A stretch of DNA of 64,000 nt, taken from the NCBI RefSeq assembly GCF_003173595.1, contig NZ_QGNZ01000004.1, positions 1 to 64,000 of the forward strand, read 5' to 3'. Every line of letters begins with the position of its first letter. The stretch's first letter is position 1. Both the position numbers and the translations under genes were made by a program. This document shows positions 1-9,900 of this stretch, one piece after another. Under the pieces are notes generated by a model. That model was not told where the DNA came from, searched no databases, and saw only the letters and a list, made by a program, of their open reading frames with translations. This stretch comes from Pedobacter yonginensis (GTDB lineage: Bacteria > Bacteroidota > Bacteroidia > Sphingobacteriales > Sphingobacteriaceae).

Positions 1-9
1 TAAAAGCAT

Positions 10-120
<111 letters not shown>

Positions 121-129
121 TCTTAAAAG

Positions 130-165
130 AAACCCTGTAACTAACGTTGCAGGGTTTTCTTGTTT
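130..165 (+). terminator. Rho-independent terminator of the rRNA operon
   Basis: A 12-base arm, AAACCCTGTAAC, pairs with GTTGCAGGGTTT around a 4-base loop, with one non-Watson-Crick position, and a T-rich tail follows. It lies 10 bases after the 5S gene and is the expected end of the rRNA transcript. Confidence 0.85.
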
Positions 166-329
166 TATACCCTTTTTTTATTCCATACAGCTACTCTATC
201 ATATCTTAAATTCAACCAGATCTTTATCATCCTAGCGATAGATTGTCACCAGTGTTTGTTAAATTGTGCTAAATCATTCTAGCTGAATACAATAAAACCG
301 TATAATTGCACTATTACGTAGATATCGTT

Positions 330-2090
330 ATGATTAATGTGAATTTTAAAAAAATAATAGCTCTAAGCTTTCTTCTTTGTTTGCACACTTTAACATTTGC
401 CCAAAGCAAGGATGTAAAGTTGCCCGCAAATTGGTTTAATCTTGATATGGTTGAAAATGGCTTCTTCGGCATCAGTACCGAAAAAGCCTATCGAGATTTG
501 TTGAAAGATAAAAAACCCAAACAAAATATTATTGTTGCCGTGATCGATGGAGGTGTAGATATCGATCATCCAGATTTAAAAGAAGTGCTTTGGACCAACA
601 AAAAGGAAATCCCTGGCAATGGTATTGATGATGATGGGAATGGATATGTTGATGATGTGCACGGCTGGAACTTTATTGGATCAAAGAAAGGCAACTTGCA
701 GTTTGACAATTTAGAGTTGGTAAGACTGCTTAGAATCTATACGCCAAAGTACCAATCAACTACAAATTTAACGCCTCTTGATAGCACTCAGAAAGAGGAA
801 TTTAGACTATACAAGAAGATGGTAGGTGACTTTGGTAAAAAATATGAGGATGCCAGCAATACATTTTCAGTACTTATTGCCATTAATAAAGTATTAGATT
901 CTGTAGCAAAAATCAATAATAAAAAAATGCCAAGCCTAGATGACCTAGACAATTATAAAGCAGATGATGAAACCGAAGAACAAGTAAAAACAATCATCAA
1001 AAAAGGCGCTAGAGAAGATGGGAGTTTCGAGAAGTTTTATAAGAACATTAAAGATGCCTACGAACAGTATGACGCCATGTTGAAATACAATCTGAACCCC
1101 AAGTATGATTTACGTGCGGAGCTTGTAGGAGATGATTATTCCGATCCTAATCAGAAAAACTATGGAAATGGAGATGTAAAAGGACCCGATGCACTGCATG
1201 GAACGCACGTTTCTGGCATCATTGGGGCCGATCGGTCAAATAATTTAGGTATTATGGGGGTAGCAAATCATGTGAGTATTATGGCGATTCGTGTGGTACC
1301 AACAGGCGATGAGCGTGATAAAGACGTTGCAAATGGCATTCGTTATGCTGTTGACAATGGTGCGAAAGTAATTAACATGAGTTTCGGCAAGGCGTATAAG
1401 TGGGATAAAAAGGTGGTTGATGAGGCCGTCAAATATGCAGAATCTAAAGGCGTATTGCTGGTTCATGCTGCCGGAAATGACAATCAAAATAATGACATTG
1501 AAGAAAATTATCCAAATAAATATTTTGATAGCCCAGAAGCCGAAGCATACAAATTGGATCATAAAAAGCCTGTAAAACCAGATTTCACTCCACCTAGGCC
1601 GATGCAAAATGGTATGGGTATGCGTTCTACTGCGGGCGGATCGTCAAATTTGAAGCCTATTCCTCTTGATTCAGCTAAGTTTAATTTGCCCCATGCTAGT
1701 AATTGGATTGAAGTTGGAGCAAGCTCCTATAAAGATGACGATAATTTGAAAGCTGACTTCTCGAACTATGGAAAGTATAATGTTGATGTTTTTGCTCCCG
1801 GATTTTTAATTAATTCTACTGTTCCTGATGGTAAATACGAAGATTTGGATGGTACAAGTATGGCATCGCCTGTTGTATCGGGTTTAGCTGCGTTAATTTT
1901 AAGTTATTACCCAACACTGAAACCAAATCAAGTTAGAGAGATTATCATGAAATCTGTTTCCAAAGTTTTACATAAAGTTAAATACAAAAATGAACGCAAT
2001 GAGACGATTAGAGTGCCGTTTTCTGAACTTTGTGTAAGCGGTGGAATCGTAAATGCCTATAATGCCCTAAAGCTTGCGGAAACGTATTAG
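330..2090 (+). CDS. Secreted subtilisin-like serine protease (peptidase S8)
   Basis: An endopeptidase of the subtilase family with all three catalytic motifs. Asp73 lies in VIDGGVDIDHPD, His290 in HGTHVSG and Ser510 in GTSMASP (numbered from the ATG at 330). A hydrophobic signal peptide ending in TFAQ precedes the mature part, so it is exported. I chose ATG 330 over the TTG at 306 because the signal peptide then starts normally. The Asp-to-His spacing is about 217 residues, far more than in simple subtilisins, so an insert of roughly 150 residues sits between those motifs, as in other large Bacteroidota S8 proteins. Its substrate is unknown. It converges on the next gene with a 13-base gap. 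Confidence 0.93.
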   Translation: MINVNFKKIIALSFLLCLHTLTFAQSKDVKLPANWFNLDMVENGFFGISTEKAYRDLLKDKKPKQNIIVAVIDGGVDIDHPDLKEVLWTNKKEIPGNGIDDDGNGYVDDVHGWNFIGSKKGNLQFDNLELVRLLRIYTPKYQSTTNLTPLDSTQKEEFRLYKKMVGDFGKKYEDASNTFSVLIAINKVLDSVAKINNKKMPSLDDLDNYKADDETEEQVKTIIKKGAREDGSFEKFYKNIKDAYEQYDAMLKYNLNPKYDLRAELVGDDYSDPNQKNYGNGDVKGPDALHGTHVSGIIGADRSNNLGIMGVANHVSIMAIRVVPTGDERDKDVANGIRYAVDNGAKVINMSFGKAYKWDKKVVDEAVKYAESKGVLLVHAAGNDNQNNDIEENYPNKYFDSPEAEAYKLDHKKPVKPDFTPPRPMQNGMGMRSTAGGSSNLKPIPLDSAKFNLPHASNWIEVGASSYKDDDNLKADFSNYGKYNVDVFAPGFLINSTVPDGKYEDLDGTSMASPVVSGLAALILSYYPTLKPNQVREIIMKSVSKVLHKVKYKNERNETIRVPFSELCVSGGIVNAYNALKLAETY

Positions 2091-2103
2091 TAATACAATT
2101 CGG

Positions 2104-2877
2104 TTAAATGGTTTTGATGAAATCTCTAAAAGTTCCGAAGGGGTATTTTTTAGATTTCATCCATGAGATGAGCTTATCCATCCTTTGAATCATTTTATCG
2201 CCAGTATTTTTTCTTACATATCCAGGGAAGCCAAACCTTTCAAAATTATCCAAATCGGTAAACTCCCATGGGTGAAAGTAAATATTTAGGTAGTGGTCTT
2301 TCTTGTAAGTCCAGCTTGCAAGGGCTTTGTAAGCAACAAGTGGTAAGTTATGGAACGATAGCCAAAATAATGGGAATCGCACGAGTGGGCTTACGGAAGC
2401 AGGAATCTGCAATACATTTTCTTTTTTAAAAAATGTTCTGGAAACGTTAAAGTTATTATATCGGCCTGGTAAGTAGGTTGGGTTGATGGAGGTGTTATAG
2501 GCGTATCCGGCCTTGGCCACTTCTTTCTCATCAACAGGCATCATTCTGGCCATCCTATATCCTAAAATTTCTTTGCCTGAAAGTTCTTCGAGTTTAATTT
2601 TCGATTGCAACAAATGTTCTGGCTTAAAATCTGAGTGGTAATATCCGTGAGAGGCGAGTTCATGGCACGAATCTGTTATTCGCTTAATCAGATCTGGAAT
2701 GTTCTCTGCGAAGGTTACGGTGCAAAAAAAAGTAGCCTTTACTTCATATTTGTCTAGGAGATTCAAAATCGCAATGGTGCCCGCCCTAGAAATTGCAATC
2801 TGATCTGAAAAGGAAATTTCTTTTCCATATTCAAAAGGCATGTCGAATTCTTCAATATCAAAACTTAGCAGAACCAT
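2104..2877 (-). CDS. Polysaccharide deacetylase family protein (NodB fold)
   Basis: A 257-residue carbohydrate-esterase-4-like protein that probably removes N-acetyl groups from an envelope glycan or lipid-linked sugar. The first motif is seen in SFDIEEFD near the start, the metal-binding His-x3-His in HGYYHSD, and a late YFHPWEF segment. No signal peptide is visible, so it probably acts at the cytoplasmic face. It is the last gene of a three-gene minus-strand operon: its ATG overlaps the stop of the glycosyltransferase upstream (TAATG), which implies translational coupling. Such GT2/deacetylase pairs usually modify undecaprenyl-linked sugars; that role is inferred from context. Confidence 0.85.
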   Translation of the reverse strand: MVLLSFDIEEFDMPFEYGKEISFSDQIAISRAGTIAILNLLDKYEVKATFFCTVTFAENIPDLIKRITDSCHELASHGYYHSDFKPEHLLQSKIKLEELSGKEILGYRMARMMPVDEKEVAKAGYAYNTSINPTYLPGRYNNFNVSRTFFKKENVLQIPASVSPLVRFPLFWLSFHNLPLVAYKALASWTYKKDHYLNIYFHPWEFTDLDNFERFGFPGYVRKNTGDKMIQRMDKLISWMKSKKYPFGTFRDFIKTI

Positions 2878-3809
2878 TATTTATTTTGAATGTTGGTGGA
2901 ACGGATGATGTAATTAGGTCTGTTTTTCGCTTGCATGAACATTTTGCCCACATATATGCCAATTATCCCTAAAATAATTAATTGCAATCCTCCGAAGAAA
3001 ACGATTGTCATTAGCATAGATGCCCAGCCAGAAACTTCAACATTATTTACAAATGCATAAATTACATAAGGGATGTAAAGTACAGACGCAAAAGAAAAAA
3101 TGAAGCCCAAGTAAACCGCAGAATATAAGGGTTTTATGCTAAACGATGTAACACCATGTAGCGCAAGGCGAAACATTTTCTTAACTGTGTATTTGCTTTT
3201 GCCAGAAAAGCGGGCGGCTGGGTTATATTTTATGGCATATTGTTTAAAGCCAAGCCATTTTACCAAGCCACGGAGAAAGGGTTCATTCTCGTGAAAGTTT
3301 CTAAAAATATTAACTACCTTTTGATCTAATAGTCTGAAATCTGCGGCACCTGGTTCCAAATCAATGTCAGAGAGCCAGTTTAGAAGCTTGTAAAATAGAC
3401 TTGAAGAACTCCTTTTACCTTTGGACAATGCTTTATCCTCCTCGCGAATGGTGTAAACCACCTCAAAACCTTCTTCCCATTTCAATAACATTTCTGGAAT
3501 CAATTCTGGAGGATGTTGCATGTCGCAATCCATCGAAATTACACAATCACCATAAGCATGATCCATGCCTGCTTTAACCGCTAACTGGTGACCGAAATTT
3601 TTAGAAAATTCAAGAAAGAAAATATTTTCACTTGTATTGGCGTATTCTTTTATTTTTTCGAGGGTATGATCTGCACTACCATCATCCACCAAAATGATTT
3701 CGTAATCATAGTGAATTGTTGAAAACACTTTTTTAATGCTTTCGGCAATAACGAAAATATTATCGGCTTCGTTGTAGGCGGGAATAACTATGGAGACTAA
3801 TTTTTTCAT
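2877..3809 (-). CDS. Polyprenyl-phosphate glycosyltransferase, GT2 family (DPM1/ArnC-like)
   Basis: This 310-residue enzyme should transfer a sugar from a nucleotide donor to polyprenyl phosphate. The GT-A start IVIPAYNEADN, the acidic motif LVDDGSADHT and the metal-binding MDCDMQHPPEL are all present. Two C-terminal hydrophobic segments (about residues 230-255 and 265-290) anchor it in the inner membrane, the usual layout of DPM1/ArnC/GtrB enzymes. It overlaps the upstream membrane-protein gene by 4 bases (ATGA) and the downstream deacetylase by 1 base, so the three are translated as a unit. The sugar transferred cannot be told from sequence. Confidence 0.9.
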   Translation of the reverse strand: MKKLVSIVIPAYNEADNIFVIAESIKKVFSTIHYDYEIILVDDGSADHTLEKIKEYANTSENIFFLEFSKNFGHQLAVKAGMDHAYGDCVISMDCDMQHPPELIPEMLLKWEEGFEVVYTIREEDKALSKGKRSSSSLFYKLLNWLSDIDLEPGAADFRLLDQKVVNIFRNFHENEPFLRGLVKWLGFKQYAIKYNPAARFSGKSKYTVKKMFRLALHGVTSFSIKPLYSAVYLGFIFSFASVLYIPYVIYAFVNNVEVSGWASMLMTIVFFGGLQLIILGIIGIYVGKMFMQAKNRPNYIIRSTNIQNK

Positions 3810-4990
3810 TTATCGGCAATCAAATGGCGCTGAAAATCAACTGTCATCATTTGATAAATAAGGGTTAACCAAATGATTGTGCAAGGTAGGGCTTTAAGCG
3901 AATATAGACGAATAAATTCTTTAACCTGCCCCGGGAAAATATCCGTTGGGGATAAGCTGGTGAGTACAAAAGCGAAAACCAGCAACCCGATAATCCATCC
4001 ATTTTTTGGGGAGGATTGAACCAGAAACCAAATGGCTACACCTGCGAAAGCGATGATGTAGGTTGGAGATTCTGACCCACTACTGAAGATTACGGTGAAA
4101 ATTAAGGTTGAGGCCAATAACATTAATCTGAAGCCGATATGTTGATATTGCTTGATTCTTATGTAAGGTAAACCAAACAACACAATTCCCAAGAGTAAAA
4201 ATGGTGTGTTTGGGATGGTGACATCTGCAGTTACCCGCCTAACAATTCCCATTAATGAAATGTCTTGAAAGGAGGTTAGCGAAGCATTTAAGTCGTTTTT
4301 GTGTGATAGTGAGCTGTACCAATCGTAGTAAGACTGCATGACGAAGTTGGGCGAGGAAATCAGCATGGGTAAAGCAAACAAAACGGCAAATGCCAACACT
4401 CCGCCTAAAATGAACTTTATCTTATTCTTGGTAAAGAAGAAAAAAGCCAACCCAACAATTCCATAGAGTTTAACCAATGTGCCAAAGGCGATGAAGAATG
4501 CCGACTGGACTTCTTTTTTCTTGATAAGATAGGAAAAGCCAAGCAGTATGGTTCCGGTTAGGGCGATGTTAAATTGAAAACTAAACAGTGCTGTTAGTGC
4601 TTCATGGGCGCAGATCCAAGCCATTAAAATTTGTTTTCTTAAGCTAAGTGGCAAGCTAAAAATGCCCCAAAGTAAAACAGCAACATTGGCCACGTTCCAT
4701 AGGATCATTCCTAAACCATCGGGCAGGAGCGCGAAGGGTGCAACGAATAATGAAAAAACTGGACCATAATGATTGCTATCTAAATATTCGGAGTAATTAA
4801 GGTATAGATTTTGACTATCGACCGTATGCCAGTAAACGTATTTGTAAATGAGGTAGTTATTAAAACTGTGATGCGTGTATTGTTTGGCTCCAGCTATAAG
4901 GGCCAATAAAATGTACAAGCCAATAACAACCTCTTTTTTTAGAAGGAAGTTAGAGATTTTCTTGACTGTAGGGTTGTTAAAAATACGCAT
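3806..4990 (-). CDS. Multi-pass membrane glycosyltransferase-like protein (GT87/DUF2029 type)
   Basis: About 394 residues with roughly ten hydrophobic segments. An early extracytoplasmic loop is rich in Tyr and Asp (YLNYSEYLDSNHYGPVF), as in GT87 polyprenyl-phosphate-dependent mannosyltransferases (DUF2029). I chose ATG 4990 (MRIFNNPTVKK) over a TTG 24 bases upstream. It is the first gene of the operon with the GT2 transferase and the deacetylase. A coherent but inferred model is that GT2 makes a polyprenyl-linked sugar, the deacetylase trims it, and this protein transfers it outside the membrane. Family assignment rests on topology and overall character. Confidence 0.7.
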   Translation of the reverse strand: MRIFNNPTVKKISNFLLKKEVVIGLYILLALIAGAKQYTHHSFNNYLIYKYVYWHTVDSQNLYLNYSEYLDSNHYGPVFSLFVAPFALLPDGLGMILWNVANVAVLLWGIFSLPLSLRKQILMAWICAHEALTALFSFQFNIALTGTILLGFSYLIKKKEVQSAFFIAFGTLVKLYGIVGLAFFFFTKNKIKFILGGVLAFAVLFALPMLISSPNFVMQSYYDWYSSLSHKNDLNASLTSFQDISLMGIVRRVTADVTIPNTPFLLLGIVLFGLPYIRIKQYQHIGFRLMLLASTLIFTVIFSSGSESPTYIIAFAGVAIWFLVQSSPKNGWIIGLLVFAFVLTSLSPTDIFPGQVKEFIRLYSLKALPCTIIWLTLIYQMMTVDFQRHLIADK

Positions 4991-5061
4991 GAAATTAGTG
5001 CCGCAAGATAGCAATTTTTACAATCGGATACAGAAGACAATAAAATCCGCATCAACTAAAT

Positions 5062-5092
5062 ATGCCCCGAAAAATTCATTTCGAGGCATTTT
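5062..5092 (-). terminator. Stem-loop between the TlpA-like gene and the glycosyltransferase operon
   Basis: ATGCCCCGAAA and TTTCGAGGCAT form an 11-base stem with one mismatch around a 6-base loop. It lies 26 bases beyond the TlpA-like stop codon on the minus strand and upstream of the next operon. The minus-strand T tract is weak, so termination is likely but not certain. Confidence 0.5.
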
Positions 5093-5117
5093 CAATCCAC
5101 TTAGTTAAGGGATAAAC

Positions 5118-6383
5118 TTACTGTTTCAATAAGCCATCAATTTCATCATTAAATTCTTTTACAAAATCGGTATAATATTTTCCGGTTGCCGGACCGCTAT
5201 ATCCGGTATGAATTCGTGCCACCTCACCCTTTTTATTAATGATGATGGTGGTTGGGAAGGATAGAAAATTGCTAAGTGCTGGCAGAGATTTAGCCACCAA
5301 TTGCTTATCTGGAGTACCTGCAATAACCTGATCGTATTCAATACCGAATTTTTCTCTAAATCTTGTCAAAACCTTTTTTACGTAAGCAGAATCCGTTTGC
5401 CTTTCATAATGAATGCCAATAACTTCTACGCCTCGATTTCGGTTTTCTTTGTACCAAGGTGCTATGAAAGAAGCTTCATCAACACAGTTGGGGCACCATG
5501 TGCCTGTTATGGTTAGAATTACAACCTTGTTTTTAAATTTTTCATCGCTTAGCGCTATTTTCTTTCCGTTAACATCAGGAAAAGAAAAGTCTAAAGTTTT
5601 GTATCCCTCCTTTAAGAATGTGAGTTTGTTGGCATCTGGAAGCGCGGCATTTTTATTTTGTGTACCAGTGAAGGGTTGGTTTCCCCTTGCCGAAACTACT
5701 TCGCCGTTCAATGTTCCATCTTTTGAAAATGTACCCTTGTAGTATGATGGAGAAGAACCAATAAAACTAGAGAGTGAAAAGTTATTGCCTTCTACGCTTC
5801 CTTCTAAATAACGAGAATCGCCCGTAATTCTTAAAAACGTTCCGGTTATTTTATTTCCGACTTGTTTAAATACACCCACAGCTTTTTCATCATTGCCGGT
5901 TTGAGATTTGAAAACCACATCATAGGTTCCAGAGAAATCTCCTGCGGGTGCAATGCCTTCTGGTTTAAATCTGTAAGTTTTGCCACGTTCTGCAACAACA
6001 GCGAGTGGTCTGCCAGATTGATCTTGTTTTCTGAGTACCCCTACGAGTGAATCGCCTGCTATTTTAAAGGCAAGCTCGTTATCAAACTGGTCTAACTTAA
6101 CAAAAAGCGAGTCGGCAGTTTGAGTCACCTGGCCTCCAAGGAAACGTTCCTCGGCATTGAGGAACACCAAGTTTAGGTTGTTGGCATCTTTTCCGGCAAT
6201 ATCAAAATTAAAGGGAACTTCAACCCCTGGTTTTATTTTAAACGCTCCACGCCAATTACCCGCGGCAACAAATTTTTTATCGTTGACACCATAGTTAGAC
6301 ACTTGTTTGTTTTTTGTTTGGGCTTGGCTATTTTGAAAGAATAGGCTTAAGGCGACAATTGGCAATAAGAATTTTATGTTCAT
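5118..6383 (-). CDS. Exported TlpA-like thioredoxin-fold protein
   Basis: A 421-residue periplasmic or envelope protein. A signal peptide (MNIKFLLPIVALSLF to about residue 22) is followed by two beta-rich N-terminal repeats of unknown role (about 40-150 and 155-250). A C-terminal AhpC/TSA-TlpA domain carries the redox motif WCPNC, with Cys297 and Cys300. The family reduces disulfides, often for cytochrome c maturation or repair of oxidised proteins, with electrons from the membrane. The late cis-proline region (FLSFPTTIIINKKG) fits the fold. It stands alone, followed by a stem-loop, and the divergent side carries the SAM-riboswitch transcript. The N-terminal repeats may hold a ligand-binding function not predictable here. 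Confidence 0.85.
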   Translation of the reverse strand: MNIKFLLPIVALSLFFQNSQAQTKNKQVSNYGVNDKKFVAAGNWRGAFKIKPGVEVPFNFDIAGKDANNLNLVFLNAEERFLGGQVTQTADSLFVKLDQFDNELAFKIAGDSLVGVLRKQDQSGRPLAVVAERGKTYRFKPEGIAPAGDFSGTYDVVFKSQTGNDEKAVGVFKQVGNKITGTFLRITGDSRYLEGSVEGNNFSLSSFIGSSPSYYKGTFSKDGTLNGEVVSARGNQPFTGTQNKNAALPDANKLTFLKEGYKTLDFSFPDVNGKKIALSDEKFKNKVVILTITGTWCPNCVDEASFIAPWYKENRNRGVEVIGIHYERQTDSAYVKKVLTRFREKFGIEYDQVIAGTPDKQLVAKSLPALSNFLSFPTTIIINKKGEVARIHTGYSGPATGKYYTDFVKEFNDEIDGLLKQ

Positions 6384-6492
6384 GGGGATGATTAATCTAC
6401 TAAATTAGTCGTCAAATTTACGCATCATTAATGGCAACAAAAAATATTTTGAATAAAATCTACTAAAATTATAGACTATATATATTTTATAC

Positions 6493-6500
6493 TATCTTTG
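6493..6500 (+). promoter_or_regulatory. Bacteroidota -7 promoter element of the riboswitch transcript
   Basis: TATCTTTG fits the TAnnTTTG -7 consensus of Bacteroidota sigma-A promoters. It sits about 20 bases before the SAM riboswitch, the right place to start that leader. I do not see a clear -33 TTTG at the usual spacing. Confidence 0.6.
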
Positions 6501-6519
6501 CGCCAGTTATTTTAAAATA

Positions 6520-6621
6520 CTTATCAAGAAAGGTGGAGGGAATGGCCCTATGAAACCTTAGCAACCGTCTTTAAATAGAAATGGTGCTAATTCCATCCCA
6601 AATTTTTTGGGGTAGTTAAGT
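6520..6621 (+). ncRNA. SAM-I (S-box) riboswitch
   Basis: A leader RNA that binds S-adenosylmethionine. The conserved core is plain: AAGAAAGGTGGAGGGAATGG, then CCCTATGAAA and TTAGCAACC, followed by GGTGCTAATTCC. The flanks ACTTATC (from about 6520) and GTTAAGT (to 6621) close the P1 helix with one mismatch. A rho-independent terminator 35 bases downstream gives the expected off-switch when SAM is plentiful. The regulated transcript is the SusC/SusD pair, which implies uptake of methionine or another sulfur compound needed when SAM is low. P1 ends are estimated. Confidence 0.92.
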
Positions 6622-6656
6622 CAGTTGAATGCAATAACATTTATGTTAATATCTGC

Positions 6657-6686
6657 AAGCACTTCTGATTTAAGGGGTGCTTTTTT
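6657..6686 (+). terminator. Expression-platform terminator of the SAM riboswitch
   Basis: AAGCACTTCT pairs with AGGGGTGCTT over 10 positions (two G-T wobbles) around the loop GATTTA, followed by a run of six T. Its position just after the aptamer fits transcription attenuation. I could not define the competing anti-terminator with confidence. Confidence 0.8.
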
Positions 6687-6748
6687 ACATAGAGCTTCGC
6701 CAGAAACCTGATTGATGAGTTATTAGTTGAAAATTAAATGTACATCCC

Positions 6749-6847
6749 ATGGAAAAAACTAACGAGCCAAAATCATGCCCTTTGAAGAGTCAAAAATTTC
6801 ATCACGAGAAGCTGATGTGTAGATTATTTATTCAAAAAGTTGGATAA
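6749..6847 (+). CDS. Possible 32-residue small protein in the riboswitch leader
   Basis: An ATG at 6749 opens a 32-codon frame (start MEKTNEPKSCPLKSQ, end LFIQKVG) between the riboswitch terminator and the SusC gene. It is polar and basic, with two Cys and two His and no signal peptide. I recognise no family and see no convincing ribosome-binding site, though Bacteroidota often lack one. It could be a chance frame in the long leader or a small co-regulated protein. Confidence 0.2.
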   Translation: MEKTNEPKSCPLKSQKFHHEKLMCRLFIQKVG

Positions 6848-6982
6848 GTATCTCGGGCTTTCTTAGCCCAAAATTAAACTCAATTTATGTATTTATAAAA
6901 TCGCCTAAAAGTAGCGACATGGAATTGCTATGCCTTGATTTTATACGTGCGAAATCATTCATCATTCATTAAACATTTAAAC

Positions 6983-9900
6983 ATGCTTAAAAAATTCAAG
7001 CTCCCTGCAATTTTAATATTGTTGTTGCTTACTCAAATTGTGCAGGCTCAAAACATTGTTGTTTCTGGAGCGGTAAAATCATCTACTGGAGAAACCCTCC
7101 CAGGTGTTTCTGTATTGGTAAAAGGAACTAAACAAGCCGTAGTTACTGATGGAAGAGGGGCTTTTTCAATTTCCCTAGCGGGTAAAGGTACGCTCGTGTT
7201 CTCCTACATTGGATTTCCCTCTAGAGAAATTGAAGTTGATAGAAGCTCTAATGCTTTAGAGATTGTGTTGAAGGACGGCGAAAATGCCTTGGACGAGGTT
7301 GTGGTTACGGCACTCGGAATTTCTAGACAGAAAAAATCTTTGGGCTATGCCGTGCAAGAGCTTAAGGGAGAAAGCCTAGCTGAAGCTAAAGAAACGAACC
7401 TGGTAAATGCCTTAGCTGGTAAAATTGCTGGTGTTAGGGTTACGAATAGCCAGGGCGATATGGGTTCTTCTAGAGTGGTGATTCGGGGAGAAACTTCCAT
7501 TTCTGGTAACAACCAGCCACTTTTTGTTGTAGATGGGATACCAGTTGATAACTCGCAACTCAACTCGGCAGGTGCAAGAGATTACGCCAATACAATTTCT
7601 GATATTAATCCAAATGATATTGAATCGATTAGCGTTTTAAAAGGACCGAACGCTGCTGCGCTTTACGGATCTAGAGCGGCTGCAGGGGTAATCATTATAA
7701 AAACAAAATCGGGTAAATCTAAAAAAGGTGTGGGTGTTACTTTAAACTCGAATGCGGTTCTAGAAACCTTACTTACGCTGCCGAAATATCAAAATGCTTT
7801 CGGACAGGGTTCTGAAGGTAAATTTAGTTATGTAGATGGTAAAGGTGCGGGTATAAATGATGGTGTGGATGAAAGTTGGGGGCCGAGATTGGATGGAAGA
7901 TTGATTCCTCAGTTTTACTCAAAAGGTGTTGCGGTTCCATTCATTGCGCATCCAGATAATGTTAGAGATTTTTTCGAAACCGGTTACGCCTTAACCAATG
8001 GTGTTTCCATTGAAGATGCCAGTGATAAAATTGACTATAGATTATCTTATAACAATTTGAAACAGGTGGGCATTATCCCAAATTCTGGTCAGGGTAAAAA
8101 TTCCTTTGCTCTAAATACTACTTTAAGGCTAACACCAAAGTTAACCATTTTAGCTAATGCAAATTATAGCAAACTGAGTTCGGATAATTTACCCGGCACA
8201 GGGGGTTCAAGATCAACCAGTACCATGTTGCAATTTACTTGGTTTGGTAGGCAAGTCGATATCAATCAGTTAAAGAATTACTTAGATGAGAATGGCAACA
8301 CCTTTAACTGGAATAATAGCTACTACAGCAATCCATATTGGGTAGCTTACGAGAATACAGTTGCTCAAAACAGAAACCGCTTAATTGGAAGCATAGGGTT
8401 AAATTACAAAATTGTTGATGGCTTGGAATTTAATTTTCGATCGGGAACGGATTATTATAATGATCGCCGTAAAATTAAAATTGCCTATGGTACCAATGGT
8501 TCGCCATTTGGTTCTTATACCGAAAGTGCTTTTACTGTAAACGAAAATAATACCGATGCAACCTTAACCTATAACAAGCAACTGAATCAAGATTTTAGCT
8601 TAGAGGCATTATTAGGAAGCAATATCCGTTCTCGTTACATTGAGCAAAACGATCAAAGTGCACCACGTTTGGCTGTAGCAGGTTTATATACCTTAAGTAA
8701 TTCTAGAGATCCGCTAACTTCTTCCAACAATTACAGTAAATTAAAATCTTACAGTGGATACGCTTCGGCGCAGATAGGTTTCAGAAATTACTTGTTTGCA
8801 AATATTACCGCACGTAACGATTGGTCATCTACTTTACCTGCTCAAAATAGGTCGTATTTTTATCCATCATTTAATGGAAGTTTGGTACTTACTGAAGCTT
8901 TTGATATCAAAGGTGAGGTGTTAGATTATGCAAAAATTAGAGGAGGTTGGTCTAAGGTGGGTAAAGATGCCGATCCTTACCGATTACAAAATACCTACGT
9001 TTTTGGTGCACCTTTTGGAACAAATCCACAACTAAGCGCCTCCACTACAGATTTGAATCCAGATTTAAAACCAGAAACCACTACATCTTCGGAACTTGGG
9101 GCAGAAGCGGTTCTGTTTAATAAAAGACTTCGTTTTGATTTAAGTGTGTATAACACCAATAGTTACAATCAGATTTTAAGTGTAGATGTAAGTCAGAGTA
9201 CGGGATTTCGTTCGAAATTGCTTAACGCAGGCAAAATCAACAATAAAGGAATTGAGGTTCAATTGGGGGTTACACCGATAAAGAAACAGTTTACATGGGA
9301 CATTGATGTAAATTATGCTGCCAATAGAAGTAAGGTGATTGAGCTTGATCAAGCAGGACTTTTACAAAACTACGTAGTGGCTACAAGTTCGGCACAGGTA
9401 ATTGCGGCTGTAGGTCAGCCTTACGGTGCGCTTTTTGGTAATGCCTTTTTAAGAGATGGAAACGGCAATATTGTAGTTAATGCTACAGGGGCACCGCAAA
9501 CTGATCCAAATAAAAAAGTATTGGGAAAATACACGCCAGATTGGATTGGTGGAATTTCAAATACCTTCAGCTACAAGGGCATTAGCCTAGGCGTTTTAGT
9601 TGATGCAAGTTTTGGAGGTTCTATCTACAATGGAACTTACGCAACAGGAACATACACTGGCGTTTTAGCCTCTACACTACCGGGTAGAGGTGCAGAGTAC
9701 GGGGGAATATCGTACTACTATCCTGGTAACGTAAAGGCAAATGGAACGGTTAGGCTTGCAAATGGTGCAGCTGCACCAGCCGGGGTAACGGTGTATGATG
9801 ATGGGATTATTTTTGATGGCGTAACTGCTGATGGCAAGCGTAATGAGAAAATTCTTCCGGCTCAAACCTATTATAAGTCTTTCAGAACAATCGATGAAGC

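Noticed and set aside
1245..1607. Minus-strand 120-codon frame inside the subtilase gene
   Set aside because: It lies wholly inside a gene with complete catalytic motifs and has no family character of its own.
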